Counted from the stretch's first letter, positions 25,526 through 34,032 are shown. The stretch: 43,662 nucleotides of DNA from Scatomorpha merdavium (GCA_018711415.1 DVIJ01000106.1:1-43662); one strand, 5' to 3'. Notes: generated by a model not told the origin, from the sequence alone. Program-made: numbers and translations.

Positions 25526-26358
25526 TGTGCCTCCTGGTCGCGGATGTAGATTGGCCGCACGTTCGGGTCCGAGGTCTCGCGGACCTGTACCTCAAAGCGC
25601 GGCAGGCTCTTGAGCATGGTCGAGAGCTTGCCGAAACCGTAGGTGCGCGGGTCGAAGTCCGGCTGCTTCTTGATGATGAGATTGCCGAGGTTTGAGAGGT
25701 CGATATATCCGTCGTCGTCCGCGAGGTCCGCGACGGAGTCCGCGATGAGGTCTATGACGCCGTCGGGAACGGCGGGTTTTTTCTCCTCCGCCGCCTTTTT
25801 GGCCGCGGTCTTTGACGTGGAGGCAGTTGTCTTTTCCGTCTTTTCCGCCTTGGCCTGGGCGGCGGTCTTTTTGACCGCGGTCTTTTTGGCCTGGGCTGCC
25901 TTCTCTGGCTTTTTATATCTGTCTCGTATGACCTCTATGCGGATGAACTTGTCGCAGGCCTGGACAAAGGCCTTCGGCGTTTTTTCCTCGCCTATGCCTA
26001 TGACGTACATCCCGCTCTCACGCAGTCGTATAGCCAGGGGCGTGAAGTCCGAGTCCGAGGAGACGAGGACAAAACCGTCCGTCTTGCCGGTGTAGAGTAT
26101 GTCCATCGCGTCGATTATCATGGCAGAGTCCGTGGCGTTCTTGCCTGTGGTGTAGGCGAACTGCTGCTTCGGCGTCACGGCGTTTTCGAGGAGACTGTCC
26201 TTCCAGCTTGCGAGGCCGTGGCTAGCCCAGTCGCCGTAGATGCGTTTTATCATGGGAGTACCGTAGATGGCTATCTCCTCCATGATGCTCTTGAGGCAGT
26301 CCCTCGGGGCGTTGTCCCCGTCGATGAGTACGGCGAGGCGCAGGTTTTCTATTGTCAT
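25522..26358 (-). CDS. NYN-domain ribonuclease-like protein with C-terminal LOTUS/OST-HTH domain
   Basis: The 278-residue protein has an N-terminal NYN (PIN-like) nuclease domain (about 5-150) with its acidic centre visible: LIDGDNAP (D13, D15), TDSAMIIDAMD (about 83-92) and SSDSDFTPLA (about 103-112). A Lys/Ala-rich linker (about 155-205) leads to a LOTUS/OST-HTH-like domain (about 210-275; GYIDLSNLGNLI...YGFGKLSTMLKSL). LabA and MARF1-like proteins share this layout and act on RNA. The ATG at 26358 has GGAAAG upstream; a TTG six codons earlier lacks a site. It is the first gene of a two-gene operon. Confidence 0.88.
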   Translation of the reverse strand: MTIENLRLAVLIDGDNAPRDCLKSIMEEIAIYGTPMIKRIYGDWASHGLASWKDSLLENAVTPKQQFAYTTGKNATDSAMIIDAMDILYTGKTDGFVLVSSDSDFTPLAIRLRESGMYVIGIGEEKTPKAFVQACDKFIRIEVIRDRYKKPEKAAQAKKTAVKKTAAQAKAEKTEKTTASTSKTAAKKAAEEKKPAVPDGVIDLIADSVADLADDDGYIDLSNLGNLIIKKQPDFDPRTYGFGKLSTMLKSLPRFEVQVRETSDPNVRPIYIRDQEAQ

Positions 26359-26395
26359 CTGATCACGTCTTTCCAAATAATAGCCGCCAAAGCAT

Positions 26396-26424
26396 ATTCT
26401 AACACGTCCCGCCGGATTTCACAA
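26396..26424 (-). promoter_or_regulatory. Promoter of the NYN/metallophosphoesterase operon
   Basis: On the minus strand, TTGTGA and TAGAAT are exactly 17 bases apart, with a predicted start about 30 bases before the NYN ATG. Confidence 0.72.
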
Positions 26425-26459
26425 GCGGGGAAAAACCGGGAACTGTTTACAATTTGGTC

Positions 26460-26488
26460 TTGAAAGGTGGGAACGATTGAGTTATAAT
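26460..26488 (+). promoter_or_regulatory. Consensus-like promoter of the parvulin gene
   Basis: TTGAAA (26460-26465) and a perfect TATAAT (26483-26488) are 17 bases apart. Its place shows that the parvulin gene starts at the ATG at 26541 and not at the ATG at 26487, which lies inside the -10 box. Confidence 0.85.
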
Positions 26489-26540
26489 GCTATGGCTATC
26501 TGAAAAAGGTATTTTATTAAATGTAAAGGATGAAGCACCA

Positions 26541-28184
26541 ATGAGCGCATCGCAGGACAAGAAGAGACGCCAGACCGAGCGCATGGAGGGTACTGACAAG
26601 CGCACCCTCGCAGAGCGCGAGGCCGCAATAAAGGCCAAGAAAGAGCGCACGCGCTGGGGTATCGTCGGCGCCATTATCGTCGTCTTTGCCGTAGTTGTCA
26701 TACTGCTGAACACCAACCTGTTCTACAGCGGGACGACCGCTATCACCATAGGCGGCTACAAGTATACGAACGCCGACTTCCAGTATTACTACAACACCGC
26801 CTATTCCAGCTTCGTCAACTCCAACTCGAGCTACCTCAGCCTTTTCTTTGACTCGAGCCAGGACCTTGACGACCAGGCCTTCAACCCCACCTACATCACC
26901 ATGATGGGCGGGACCGTCCCCGAGGGCGTGGACGAGACCTCCAGCTGGAAGGACTACTTCAAGGCCGTCGCCCTTCAGAACATGGTCGAGGTCACCGCTC
27001 TCTATGACCAGGCCGTGAAGGCGGGCTACACTCTCTCCGAAGAGGACGCCGTTGAGATCGAAGAGGTCATCGCCGGCTTCGACACCGCCGCCTCCTATAA
27101 CGGGCTCAGGAACGCGGAGGCCTTTGTCTCTCTCTACTACGGCAAGGGCAACACCATAGACTCCGTGCGCGAACTCATGACCCGCGGCTACATCGCATCC
27201 GGCTACGCGCAGGAGCAGTTCGATTCCTTTGAGTACAGCCAGGACGAGCTCGACGCCTACTACGACGAGCACAAGGACGAACTCGACGCCTTCAGCTTCG
27301 AGTACTACCTCGTAGCCGCCGAGAAGGTCGAGACGACTGAAACCGTCACCGACGAGGAGACCGGCGAGGAAAAGGAAGAGACCACAGAAGCCGTCACCGA
27401 CGAGACAATGGCCGCCGCCAAGGAGACCGCGGACAACATCCTTGCCGCCATACAGGACGGCACCTCCCTCTCCGACGCCGTGACCGAGGCGATCGGTGAG
27501 GACGCAACTGTCTCCAGCTATGAGAACCAGCTCGGCGTATACAGCGTGAACTACCTCTCCGACATCGTTGCCGATTGGATCACCGACTCCGCCCGCAGCG
27601 AGGGCGACATGACCGTCATTGAGGCCGAGGACAGCGGCTACTACGTCGTCGTCTTTGAGGGCCGCAGCGACAACACGGATTATAACGCCGTCAGCTTCCG
27701 CCACATCCTCATAAACGCCACCGATTCCGATGAGGACGGCGAGTTCAGCGACGAGGAGCTCACCGCCGCCGAGGACAAGATAAACCAGATCTACGACGAG
27801 TGGGTAAATGGCGACGCCACTGAGGACAGCTTTGCGGAGCTTGCCAACGCCAACAGCGAGGACAGCGGCTCCAACACCAACGGCGGCCTCTATGAGCACG
27901 TCGGCAAGAACAGCATGGTCGACGTCGTAAACGACTTTATCTACGACCCGGCGCGTCAGCCCGGGGACACGACCATCGTCCTCAACGAGGGCAGCTACAC
28001 CGGCTGGCACCTTCTCTACTTCGTCGGAACGGACGAGATGAGCTACCACAATTGCCTCGCAGACTACGGCATCAGTTCCGTCGAAGGCCTGCGTCAGCCG
28101 GACTACACCGCTTGGAAGGATGAGCTGGTGAGCGGCTATTCCGCAAGCGTGAACAGCTTCATCAACTGGTTTGCAAAGGTGTAA
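26541..28184 (+). CDS. Membrane-anchored PpiC-type (parvulin, PrsA-like) peptidyl-prolyl isomerase
   Basis: The 547-residue protein has a Lys/Arg-rich cytoplasmic start, one membrane helix (about 40-57), a helical SurA/PrsA-like chaperone region (about 80-270), an acidic Glu/Thr-rich insertion (about 270-300) and a parvulin domain (about 380-480; FRHILI, then the GGLYEHVG turn). PrsA-type proteins fold secreted proteins outside the membrane. Instead of a lipobox it uses a helix anchor. AAAGGA lies ten bases before the ATG. A terminator follows, so it is a single-gene unit. Confidence 0.88.
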   Translation: MSASQDKKRRQTERMEGTDKRTLAEREAAIKAKKERTRWGIVGAIIVVFAVVVILLNTNLFYSGTTAITIGGYKYTNADFQYYYNTAYSSFVNSNSSYLSLFFDSSQDLDDQAFNPTYITMMGGTVPEGVDETSSWKDYFKAVALQNMVEVTALYDQAVKAGYTLSEEDAVEIEEVIAGFDTAASYNGLRNAEAFVSLYYGKGNTIDSVRELMTRGYIASGYAQEQFDSFEYSQDELDAYYDEHKDELDAFSFEYYLVAAEKVETTETVTDEETGEEKEETTEAVTDETMAAAKETADNILAAIQDGTSLSDAVTEAIGEDATVSSYENQLGVYSVNYLSDIVADWITDSARSEGDMTVIEAEDSGYYVVVFEGRSDNTDYNAVSFRHILINATDSDEDGEFSDEELTAAEDKINQIYDEWVNGDATEDSFAELANANSEDSGSNTNGGLYEHVGKNSMVDVVNDFIYDPARQPGDTTIVLNEGSYTGWHLLYFVGTDEMSYHNCLADYGISSVEGLRQPDYTAWKDELVSGYSASVNSFINWFAKV

Positions 28185-28201
28185 ACAACAAGACGACCTG
28201 C

Positions 28202-28229
28202 GGGGCGGCCTTCGGGCCGCCCCATTTTA
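28202..28229 (+). terminator. Hairpin terminator after the parvulin gene
   Basis: GGGGCGGCC, loop TTCG, GGCCGCCCC, then ATTTTAAAT. The UUCG tetraloop makes it very stable. The next gene begins 15 bases on and may be served by read-through or an unseen promoter. Confidence 0.85.
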
Positions 28230-28244
28230 AATGGAGGTGAGCGC

Positions 28245-28961
28245 GTGAGAGAGGAAACCGGAAGGCTGGGTATGCTGCTCGGAGACGAAGCAATGGAAAG
28301 GCTCGGCGCGGCGCACGTCATAGTGTTCGGCCTGGGCGGCGTCGGCTCCTGGTGCGCCGAGGCCCTGGCCCGCTCCGGCGTGGGCAGGCTCACACTCGTG
28401 GACGAGGACAGCGTCTCCGTGTCGAACCGCAACCGCCAGCTCTGCGCCCTCGGCTCCACCGTCGGCAGGGCCAAGGCCGAGGTAATGGCCGAGCGCCTGC
28501 GCGATATCGCGCCGGTGGCAGATATCGTCCCCGTCGCCGCGCGCTACGAGGCCGAGAGCAGGGAACGCTTTTTCCCCGGGGACTACAGCTTTGTGGCAGA
28601 CTGTATAGACCTCGTCTCCTGCAAGCTGGACCTCATAGAGACGGCGCTGGGCGCGGACATACCGATCGTCTCCGCTCTCGGTACCGGAAACAAGCTGGAC
28701 GCCTCGCTCCTGCGCCTGTGCGACATATCGGAGACCTACGGCTGCCCGCTGGCCCGTGTGATGCGCAAGGAGCTGCGCCGCCGCGGCATAGAGCGGCTGC
28801 AGGTCGTGTTCAGCCCCGAGGAGGCTCGCGAGACCGAGCAGACGGAGACCCCGCCCCCCGGCAGGCGTAGCGTACCCGGCTCCGCCGTCTGGGTCCCGGC
28901 CTCAGCAGGCCTGCTCATGGCCCAGGCGATCGTTTTGAAGATAGCGGGGGTGGAAACATGA
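28245..28961 (+). CDS. tcdA: ThiF/MoeB-type E1-like enzyme, TcdA (CsdL) family
   Basis: The 238-residue protein has the E1-like nucleotide-binding start GLGGVGSW (29-36), the acidic DEDSVSVSNRNRQL segment (about 53-66, with the catalytic-type Arg/Asn/Gln) and the family's ALGTGNKLDA stretch. TcdA uses ATP to cyclise the t6A modification of tRNA to ct6A. The start is GTG at 28245, with GGAGGTG eight bases upstream. It overlaps the following lipoprotein gene by ATGA. A general ThiF-like activator is the alternative. Confidence 0.85.
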   Translation: MREETGRLGMLLGDEAMERLGAAHVIVFGLGGVGSWCAEALARSGVGRLTLVDEDSVSVSNRNRQLCALGSTVGRAKAEVMAERLRDIAPVADIVPVAARYEAESRERFFPGDYSFVADCIDLVSCKLDLIETALGADIPIVSALGTGNKLDASLLRLCDISETYGCPLARVMRKELRRRGIERLQVVFSPEEARETEQTETPPPGRRSVPGSAVWVPASAGLLMAQAIVLKIAGVET

Positions 28962-29638
28962 AAAAACTCATACCTCTTCTCCTGGCTCTGCTGCTGTTCT
29001 CCGCCTGCGGGACAGAGAGTCCAGAGGCCAGGGCGGAGCGGGAGTTCGGCAAGATAGTGGACGAGGCCGTCCGTGCCATAGAGTCCGTCCGCCGCGACGA
29101 GCTCTCCCACGTCACGCAGCCCTTTGAGCCCGCGGACGCCTTCTCCGGCGAGATGGACGTCCCGGCAGAGGAGCTCGAATACCTCGACGCCGTGGGCGAC
29201 TATATCGTCGAGCGCATGCCCGAAGGGCTCTCTGCCTACGACCAGTACAAGTACCTCGGCTTCGTCCTCAGCCTCTGCGCGGACTACGACTACGAGCTGC
29301 ACGAGGACAACTTGAACGAGACGCCCTACGGCGCGCTCATAGAGGGCCGGGCCATCTGCCTGGGCTATACGAACACTATGCTCTGGCTTTGCGAGAAGGC
29401 AGACCTGCGCTGCTCGGCTATAAGCGGCTACGCGAGCTGGAACGGCGAAGAGCACGGCTGGAACCTCGCCTATCTCGAGGACGGGAGCTACTATATGGAC
29501 ATCACTTGGTGCGACCAGCGCGGCGAGCCGGGCTCCGAGGGCTGGAACAGCTGCTTCATGGTGACGGAGGCTGTGCTCTCCGAGGACCACGGCATCTGGA
29601 CCGGCGGTCCTGCGACGGGGATGGTGGATTACAGATGA
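28958..29638 (+). CDS. Lipoprotein with transglutaminase-like domain
   Basis: The 226-residue protein has a signal peptide with lipobox LFSAC (Cys17) and a transglutaminase-like cysteine-protease fold with the triad Cys134 (RAICLGY), His166 (EEHGWN) and Asp181 (MDITWCD). The GYTNTMLWLCEKADL stretch is typical. Such proteins are anchored outside the membrane and may be proteases or crosslinkers; the substrate is unknown. Both ends overlap neighbours by ATGA, putting it in an operon with TcdA and a GNAT gene. Confidence 0.87.
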   Translation: MKKLIPLLLALLLFSACGTESPEARAEREFGKIVDEAVRAIESVRRDELSHVTQPFEPADAFSGEMDVPAEELEYLDAVGDYIVERMPEGLSAYDQYKYLGFVLSLCADYDYELHEDNLNETPYGALIEGRAICLGYTNTMLWLCEKADLRCSAISGYASWNGEEHGWNLAYLEDGSYYMDITWCDQRGEPGSEGWNSCFMVTEAVLSEDHGIWTGGPATGMVDYR

Positions 29639-30171
29639 ACTGGATACTCGAAACGGAAAGGCTCCGCCTGCGCGAGCTCGTGCCGGAGGACTACGGCGCC
29701 CTCTGCCTCATGCTGCGCGACGCGGAGACCATGTACGCCTACGAGCACGCCTTCTCCGAGGCCGAGGCGCGTGAATGGCTGCAAAGGCAGTTCGACAGGT
29801 ACGCGGAATACGGCTTCGGACTCTGGGCGGTCATCCTGAAGGAGACGGGCGAGCTCATAGGCCAGTGCGGACTCACGATGCAGGACGGCGGAAACTTCGG
29901 GCGTGTGCTCGAGGTGGGCTATATCTTCAACCGGAGCTTCTGGCACCGGGGCTATGCCGCGGAGGCCGCCCTGGCCTGCAAGGAACATGCCTTCGACAAG
30001 CTGGGGGCAAAAGAAGTTTTCTCTATCATAAGGGACGGGAACACCGCCTCCGTCAAGGTGGCCCTCCGCAACGGCATGTCCCCTCGCGGGAAGCTCACAA
30101 AGCACTATTACAATATGGATATGCCGCACACGCTGTACTCCGTGCGTATTGTGCCGGAGGCGCAAGTGTGA
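29635..30171 (+). CDS. GNAT family N-acetyltransferase (RimJ/RimL type)
   Basis: The 178-residue protein begins with the RimJ/RimL-like ETERLRLRELVPEDY and contains the acetyl-CoA binding region EVGYIFNRSFWHRGYAAEAA (about 102-121) and the later NTASVKVALRNGM (about 142-154). It should acetylate a protein N terminus, an amino acid or a small amine; the substrate is unknown. The ATG overlaps the stop of the lipoprotein gene (ATGA). Another 34 bases lead to purB. Confidence 0.9.
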   Translation: MNWILETERLRLRELVPEDYGALCLMLRDAETMYAYEHAFSEAEAREWLQRQFDRYAEYGFGLWAVILKETGELIGQCGLTMQDGGNFGRVLEVGYIFNRSFWHRGYAAEAALACKEHAFDKLGAKEVFSIIRDGNTASVKVALRNGMSPRGKLTKHYYNMDMPHTLYSVRIVPEAQV

Positions 30172-30205
30172 TAAACTGATGTGGATTTTTAAGCCGAGGT
30201 GGCCT

Positions 30206-31639
30206 ATGGAGCACGACAGATATGAAAACCCGCTCTGCACGCGCTATGCTTCGGAGCGGATGCAACAGATATTCTCCCCGGATTACAAGTTCACGACCTG
30301 GCAGCGGCTCTGGCTGTCGCTGGCCGAGAACGAGATGAAGCTCGGCCTGCCCGTGACGCAGGAGCAGGTGGACGAGCTGAGGCAGCAGCTCGGCGTCATA
30401 GACTACGCCGCCGCTGCGCGCTATGAGCGCGAGCTGCGCCACGACGTCATGGCCCACATCCGCGCCTGGGGCGAGCACTGCCCGAAGGCGCGCGGCATCA
30501 TCCACCTGGGCGCAACAAGCTGCTACGTGGACGACAACGGCGACCTCATCGCCTTCCGCGACGCCATGGAACAGGTCCGCGGTCTGCTGCTGGGCGTCAT
30601 CGGCGCGCTGGCAGACTTCGCCCTGGCGCAGAAGGATACCCCCGTCCTGGCCTATACGCATTACCAGGCCGCCCAACCCACCACCCTGGGCAAGCGGGCC
30701 TGCATGTGGCTGCAGGACTTCATGTTCGACCTCGAACGCCTGGACTTTGAGCTGGAGCGCCTGGAGTTCTACGGCTGCAAGGGTGCGACCGGTACGGGCG
30801 CGAGCTTTCTCGCCCTCTTCGGTGGGGACGCGGAAAAGGCCGACGAGCTCGAGCGGCGCATCGCCGCGGATATGGGCTTTTCGCGGGTCCTGCCAATAAC
30901 GGGCCAGACCTATACGCGGAAGATAGATTCCTTCCTCCTCAACGTCCTCTCCGGCATAGCCCAGAGCGCAGCCAAAATGGCCACGGACCTGCGCCTCATG
31001 GCCCACGAGAAGGAGTTCGACGAGCCCTTCACCGAGGGCCAGGTCGGCTCCTCGGCCATGGCCTACAAGCGCAACCCCATGCGCTGCGAGCGCATCTGCT
31101 CTCTGGCGCGGCACGTCGTGGCCCTGGCGCAGGACCCGGCGATGACCGCTTCGACCCAGTGGCTGGAGCGCACGCTGGACGACTCCGCCAACCGCCGCAT
31201 CTCCATCCCGGAGGCCTTCCTCGCGGCGGACGCCATTCTGAGCCTTGCAATGAACGTCCTGCGCGGCTGCCGGGTCTATCCGGAGATGATGGCACGGCAC
31301 CTCGCGGACGAGCTGCCCTTCCTCGCCACGGAGAACATACTCATGCGCTCAGTATCCCTGGGCGGGGACAGGCAGGAGCTGCATGAGGCCATCCGTGAAT
31401 ACTCCGTGGCCACGGCCCGGCGTATGAAAGAGACCGGCTGCGGGAACGATCTGGCTGAACGTCTGCTCGCGGACCCGCGCTTTCACCTGGATGAGGCCGC
31501 GCTGGCAGAGCTCATGGACGTGCGCAGGTTTGTGGGAATGGCGCCCCAGCAGGCGGAGCGCTATGTGAGAGGAAGGGTGCTTCCCCTTCTTGACGCCAAC
31601 CGCGGCCGCGCCGCCGCGGGACGCGAGATAAGCTGTTGA
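30206..31639 (+). CDS. purB: Adenylosuccinate lyase
   Basis: The 477-residue protein belongs to the fumarase/aspartase superfamily and splits adenylosuccinate and SAICAR in purine synthesis. Signature GSSAMAYKRNPMRCE (281-295) contains the catalytic serine loop (Ser282/Ser283), and THYQAAQPTTLGKR (151-164) the general acid His152; IIHLGATSCYVDDN (98-111) is the substrate loop. Length and the AYKRNP variant resemble the longer, eukaryote-like ADSL branch rather than the 430-residue Bacillus type. The ATG at 30206 has GAGGTGG just upstream. The other pur genes lie 11 kb away at 41.9 kb. Confidence 0.93.
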   Translation: MEHDRYENPLCTRYASERMQQIFSPDYKFTTWQRLWLSLAENEMKLGLPVTQEQVDELRQQLGVIDYAAAARYERELRHDVMAHIRAWGEHCPKARGIIHLGATSCYVDDNGDLIAFRDAMEQVRGLLLGVIGALADFALAQKDTPVLAYTHYQAAQPTTLGKRACMWLQDFMFDLERLDFELERLEFYGCKGATGTGASFLALFGGDAEKADELERRIAADMGFSRVLPITGQTYTRKIDSFLLNVLSGIAQSAAKMATDLRLMAHEKEFDEPFTEGQVGSSAMAYKRNPMRCERICSLARHVVALAQDPAMTASTQWLERTLDDSANRRISIPEAFLAADAILSLAMNVLRGCRVYPEMMARHLADELPFLATENILMRSVSLGGDRQELHEAIREYSVATARRMKETGCGNDLAERLLADPRFHLDEAALAELMDVRRFVGMAPQQAERYVRGRVLPLLDANRGRAAAGREISC

Positions 31640-31654
31640 AGGCTGGGAAATAAG

Positions 31655-33013
31655 ATGAGGCTGTTTTTTGCGATTCTGATCTGTAAACTTACCAGGCTGG
31701 CCCTCCGTCTGGCCGGCCGCGGCGGGACCGCGCTGCCGGGCAAGCTGGCCCTGCGCGTCTGCCCGGATATGCTCTCCAAGCTGTCCCACGGCGTCACCAC
31801 CGTCATGGTCACCGGGACGAACGGCAAGACCACCACCTGCCGTATGCTGGAGCAGATGCTCCGCGACGCGGGCAGAGACTGCTTTGCCAACCGCTCCGGC
31901 TCCAACCTGGAGCGCGGCATAGCCGCGGACTTTGCGGCGAACGCCAGCCTTTTCGGCAGGCCTAAAAGGCGCTGCGCCGTCATCGAGTGCGACGAGGCCG
32001 CTTTCCGCCGGGTCTGCGGCGAGATAAAACCTGCCGTCGCCGTGGTGACCAACGTCTTTAGGGACCAGCTGGACCGCTACGGAGAGGTCACGCACACCCT
32101 CTCCGGCATACGCGAGGGTCTGCGCAGCTCCCCCTCAACTCAGGTCTGCCTGAACGCGGACTGCTCGCTGACCGCCTCCCTCGCGCCGGACGCGCCAGAC
32201 CGGGTGCGCTTTTTCGGCATGGACGCGGACCTTGGCCGGGCCGCCGCGGTCTCGGACGCGCCTCGCTGCATCTTTTGCGGTGCGGAATATGAATACGACT
32301 ACCACACCTTCGCCCATCTCGGCGGCTTCCGCTGCCCCAAATGCGGCTACTCCAGGACCGCGCCGGACGTCGCCGTGGTCGAGGTGGATTCGCTCGAGCC
32401 GGACAGCAGCCTCGCAGAGCTGAGAGTGGACGGGGAGTACCTCCCCGCCGCGGTCAGCCTGCCCGCCGCCTACAACCTCTATAACGCCGCGGCGGCCGTC
32501 GCCGCAGCCACGGCGCTCGGAATAGAGGCCAAGGCCGCGGTGCGCTCGCTCGCGCACATAGAGAGCGGCTTCGGCAGGATGGAGCGCTTCGAGCTCGACG
32601 GCACGCAGGTTACCATGGTCCTCGTCAAGAACCCCGCGGGCTGCGACAGGGCCATAGACTACCTTGCCGCCCTCCCCGGAGAGGTCACCGCCGTGTTCTG
32701 CCTCAACGACGAGATCGCCGACGGCACGGACGTCTCTTGGATCTGGGACGCCGCCTTCGAGCGCCTTTTCGAGCCCGGCTGCAAGCCCAGGCCGCTCATA
32801 GTCTCCGGCATCCGCGCCGAGGATATGCGCCTGCGGCTCAAATATGCCGGCGCCGCAGAGGAGGACGTGCGTCTCATCCACGGCGTCACCGAGCTCATCG
32901 ACCTCATCGCAAAGTGCAGCGGTGGGGTCTGCATCCTGCCCACCTACACGGCCATGCTGCCCCTGCGCGCGGAGCTCGCCTCCCGCTGCGGCAGAAAGGA
33001 GTTCTGGAAATGA
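31655..33013 (+). CDS. murT: Lipid II isoglutaminyl synthase subunit MurT
   Basis: The 452-residue protein is a Mur-ligase-like ATPase: GTNGKTT (54-60), the VTNVFRDQLDRYGE segment (131-144) and a C-terminal DUF1727 domain. A Cys4 zinc ribbon (C205, C208, C227, C230) sits in the middle, as in MurT. With GatD it turns the D-glutamate of lipid II into D-isoglutamine, which is needed for normal peptidoglycan crosslinking. Its stop overlaps the gatD start, showing coupled synthesis of the two subunits. Confidence 0.95.
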   Translation: MRLFFAILICKLTRLALRLAGRGGTALPGKLALRVCPDMLSKLSHGVTTVMVTGTNGKTTTCRMLEQMLRDAGRDCFANRSGSNLERGIAADFAANASLFGRPKRRCAVIECDEAAFRRVCGEIKPAVAVVTNVFRDQLDRYGEVTHTLSGIREGLRSSPSTQVCLNADCSLTASLAPDAPDRVRFFGMDADLGRAAAVSDAPRCIFCGAEYEYDYHTFAHLGGFRCPKCGYSRTAPDVAVVEVDSLEPDSSLAELRVDGEYLPAAVSLPAAYNLYNAAAAVAAATALGIEAKAAVRSLAHIESGFGRMERFELDGTQVTMVLVKNPAGCDRAIDYLAALPGEVTAVFCLNDEIADGTDVSWIWDAAFERLFEPGCKPRPLIVSGIRAEDMRLRLKYAGAAEEDVRLIHGVTELIDLIAKCSGGVCILPTYTAMLPLRAELASRCGRKEFWK

Positions 33014-33738
33014 TGGAGCTGCGCGTTTGCCATCTCTACCCGGACGTGCTCAACCTCTACGGAGACCGGGGCAACGTCCTCTGCATCAAAAAGCGCCTCG
33101 AGTGGCGCGGCATAGGCTGCACCGTCACCGAGCTGCCCATAGGGGAACGGAGGCAGCTCGGCGGCTTCGACCTCTTCTTCGTAGGCGGCGGTCAGGACTT
33201 TGAACAGGGCCTGCTGCTGGAGGACCTGCGCGGAGGCAAGGGCGCGGATATCCGCGCCGCCGCGGAGGACGGGGCGGTCTTTCTCTGCGTCTGCGGCGGC
33301 TACCAGCTCATGGGCCACTACTATGACACCGCCGCAGGGACACGCTGCGCCGGCCTGGACGTCCTCGACCTCACGACGGAGGGTGCGGAGGAGCGCATGA
33401 TCGGCAATTTCGCCTTTGAGACGGAGTTCGGCCCCGTCGTCGGCTTTGAAAACCACAGCGGCCGCACCCGGCTCGGTCCCGGCGCGAAGCCCCTGGGCCG
33501 CGTTCTGCGCGGCTTCGGCAACAACGGCGAGGACGGCTTTGAAGGCGCTAGATACAAAAACGTGTTCGGGTCCTACAGCCACGGCCCCGTCCTGCCAAAA
33601 AACCCTGAGTTCTGCGACGGCATACTCAAAACCGCCCTGCTCCGGCGCTGGGGTTCGGCTGAACTTGCCCCACTGCCCGACCTCTCCGAGCGCGAGGCGC
33701 ACGACTCCGTACTGGCAAAGATTTTGGGCCAGAGCTGA
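33010..33738 (+). CDS. gatD: Lipid II isoglutaminyl synthase, glutamine amidotransferase subunit GatD
   Basis: The 242-residue protein is a class I glutamine amidotransferase of the CobB/CobQ type. The catalytic Cys95 is in FLCVCGGYQLMG and His191 in GSYSHGPVLPKNP; Staphylococcus GatD uses Cys94 and His189. It supplies ammonia to MurT. Two ATGs follow each other at the MurT stop (ATGATGG), so the start is either 33010 (overlapping) or 33013. It ends the long plus-strand run from 28.2 kb; a small separate gene follows. Confidence 0.94.
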   Translation: MMELRVCHLYPDVLNLYGDRGNVLCIKKRLEWRGIGCTVTELPIGERRQLGGFDLFFVGGGQDFEQGLLLEDLRGGKGADIRAAAEDGAVFLCVCGGYQLMGHYYDTAAGTRCAGLDVLDLTTEGAEERMIGNFAFETEFGPVVGFENHSGRTRLGPGAKPLGRVLRGFGNNGEDGFEGARYKNVFGSYSHGPVLPKNPEFCDGILKTALLRRWGSAELAPLPDLSEREAHDSVLAKILGQS

Positions 33739-33800
33739 AACTTAATGTTCGTTTAATCTTCGGCGCTTATACTGTAGCCATACTGAAAGGAGGCGAGAGC

Positions 33801-33929
33801 ATGAGTCTGCTGAGGATGAACGTAGGCATGGCCGTAACTATGGCCCGCACGGCGGGCTCGCGCACGGCCTTCGCCCTGGCCGCCGGCAGCTCGAAGCAGC
33901 CGGAAAAGACCACGCAGGCCCGCAAATAA
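33801..33929 (+). CDS. Small basic protein of 42 residues, function unknown
   Basis: The reading frame begins MSLLRMNVGMAVTMARTAG and ends KTTQARK. It is too short for ordinary gene calls, but AAAGGAGG lies eight bases before the ATG, TATACT (33768-33773) lies about 28 bases before it and a hairpin terminator follows 15 bases after the stop. A weak -35 (TGTTCG region) is the only poor element. The protein is basic, with no Cys and one mildly hydrophobic stretch (about 20-29). I do not recognise it. A small regulatory RNA with the same borders is the alternative. Confidence 0.6.
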   Translation: MSLLRMNVGMAVTMARTAGSRTAFALAAGSSKQPEKTTQARK

Positions 33930-33943
33930 CAAAAGATAAAAAC

Positions 33944-33984
33944 AGCGGCTGACCCGTTTGCGCGGGCCAGCCGCTTTGCTTTTC
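33944..33984 (+). terminator. Hairpin terminator after the small gene
   Basis: Stem AGCGGCTG/CAGCCGCT with an inner CCCG/CGGG and a TTTGCG tip, then TTGCTTTTCC. Its tail overlaps the -35 box of the next promoter. Confidence 0.8.
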
Positions 33985-34003
33985 CACGAACTTGTGTTAG
34001 AAT
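33976..34003 (+). promoter_or_regulatory. Promoter of the macrodomain/RluA operon
   Basis: TTGCTT and TAGAAT are 16 bases apart, starting inside the T tract of the preceding terminator. The start near 34010 gives a leader of about 23 bases with GGAGGAG. Confidence 0.6.
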
Positions 34004-34032
34004 CGGAGAAAAGCAACAAAGGAGGAGTGAAA

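Noticed and set aside
26517..28049. 510-codon open frame on the minus strand, opposite the parvulin gene
   Set aside because: Its Val/Gly/Leu-rich protein mirrors the codon use of the real gene; no ribosome site, no domain, and a consensus promoter, start and terminator support the plus strand.
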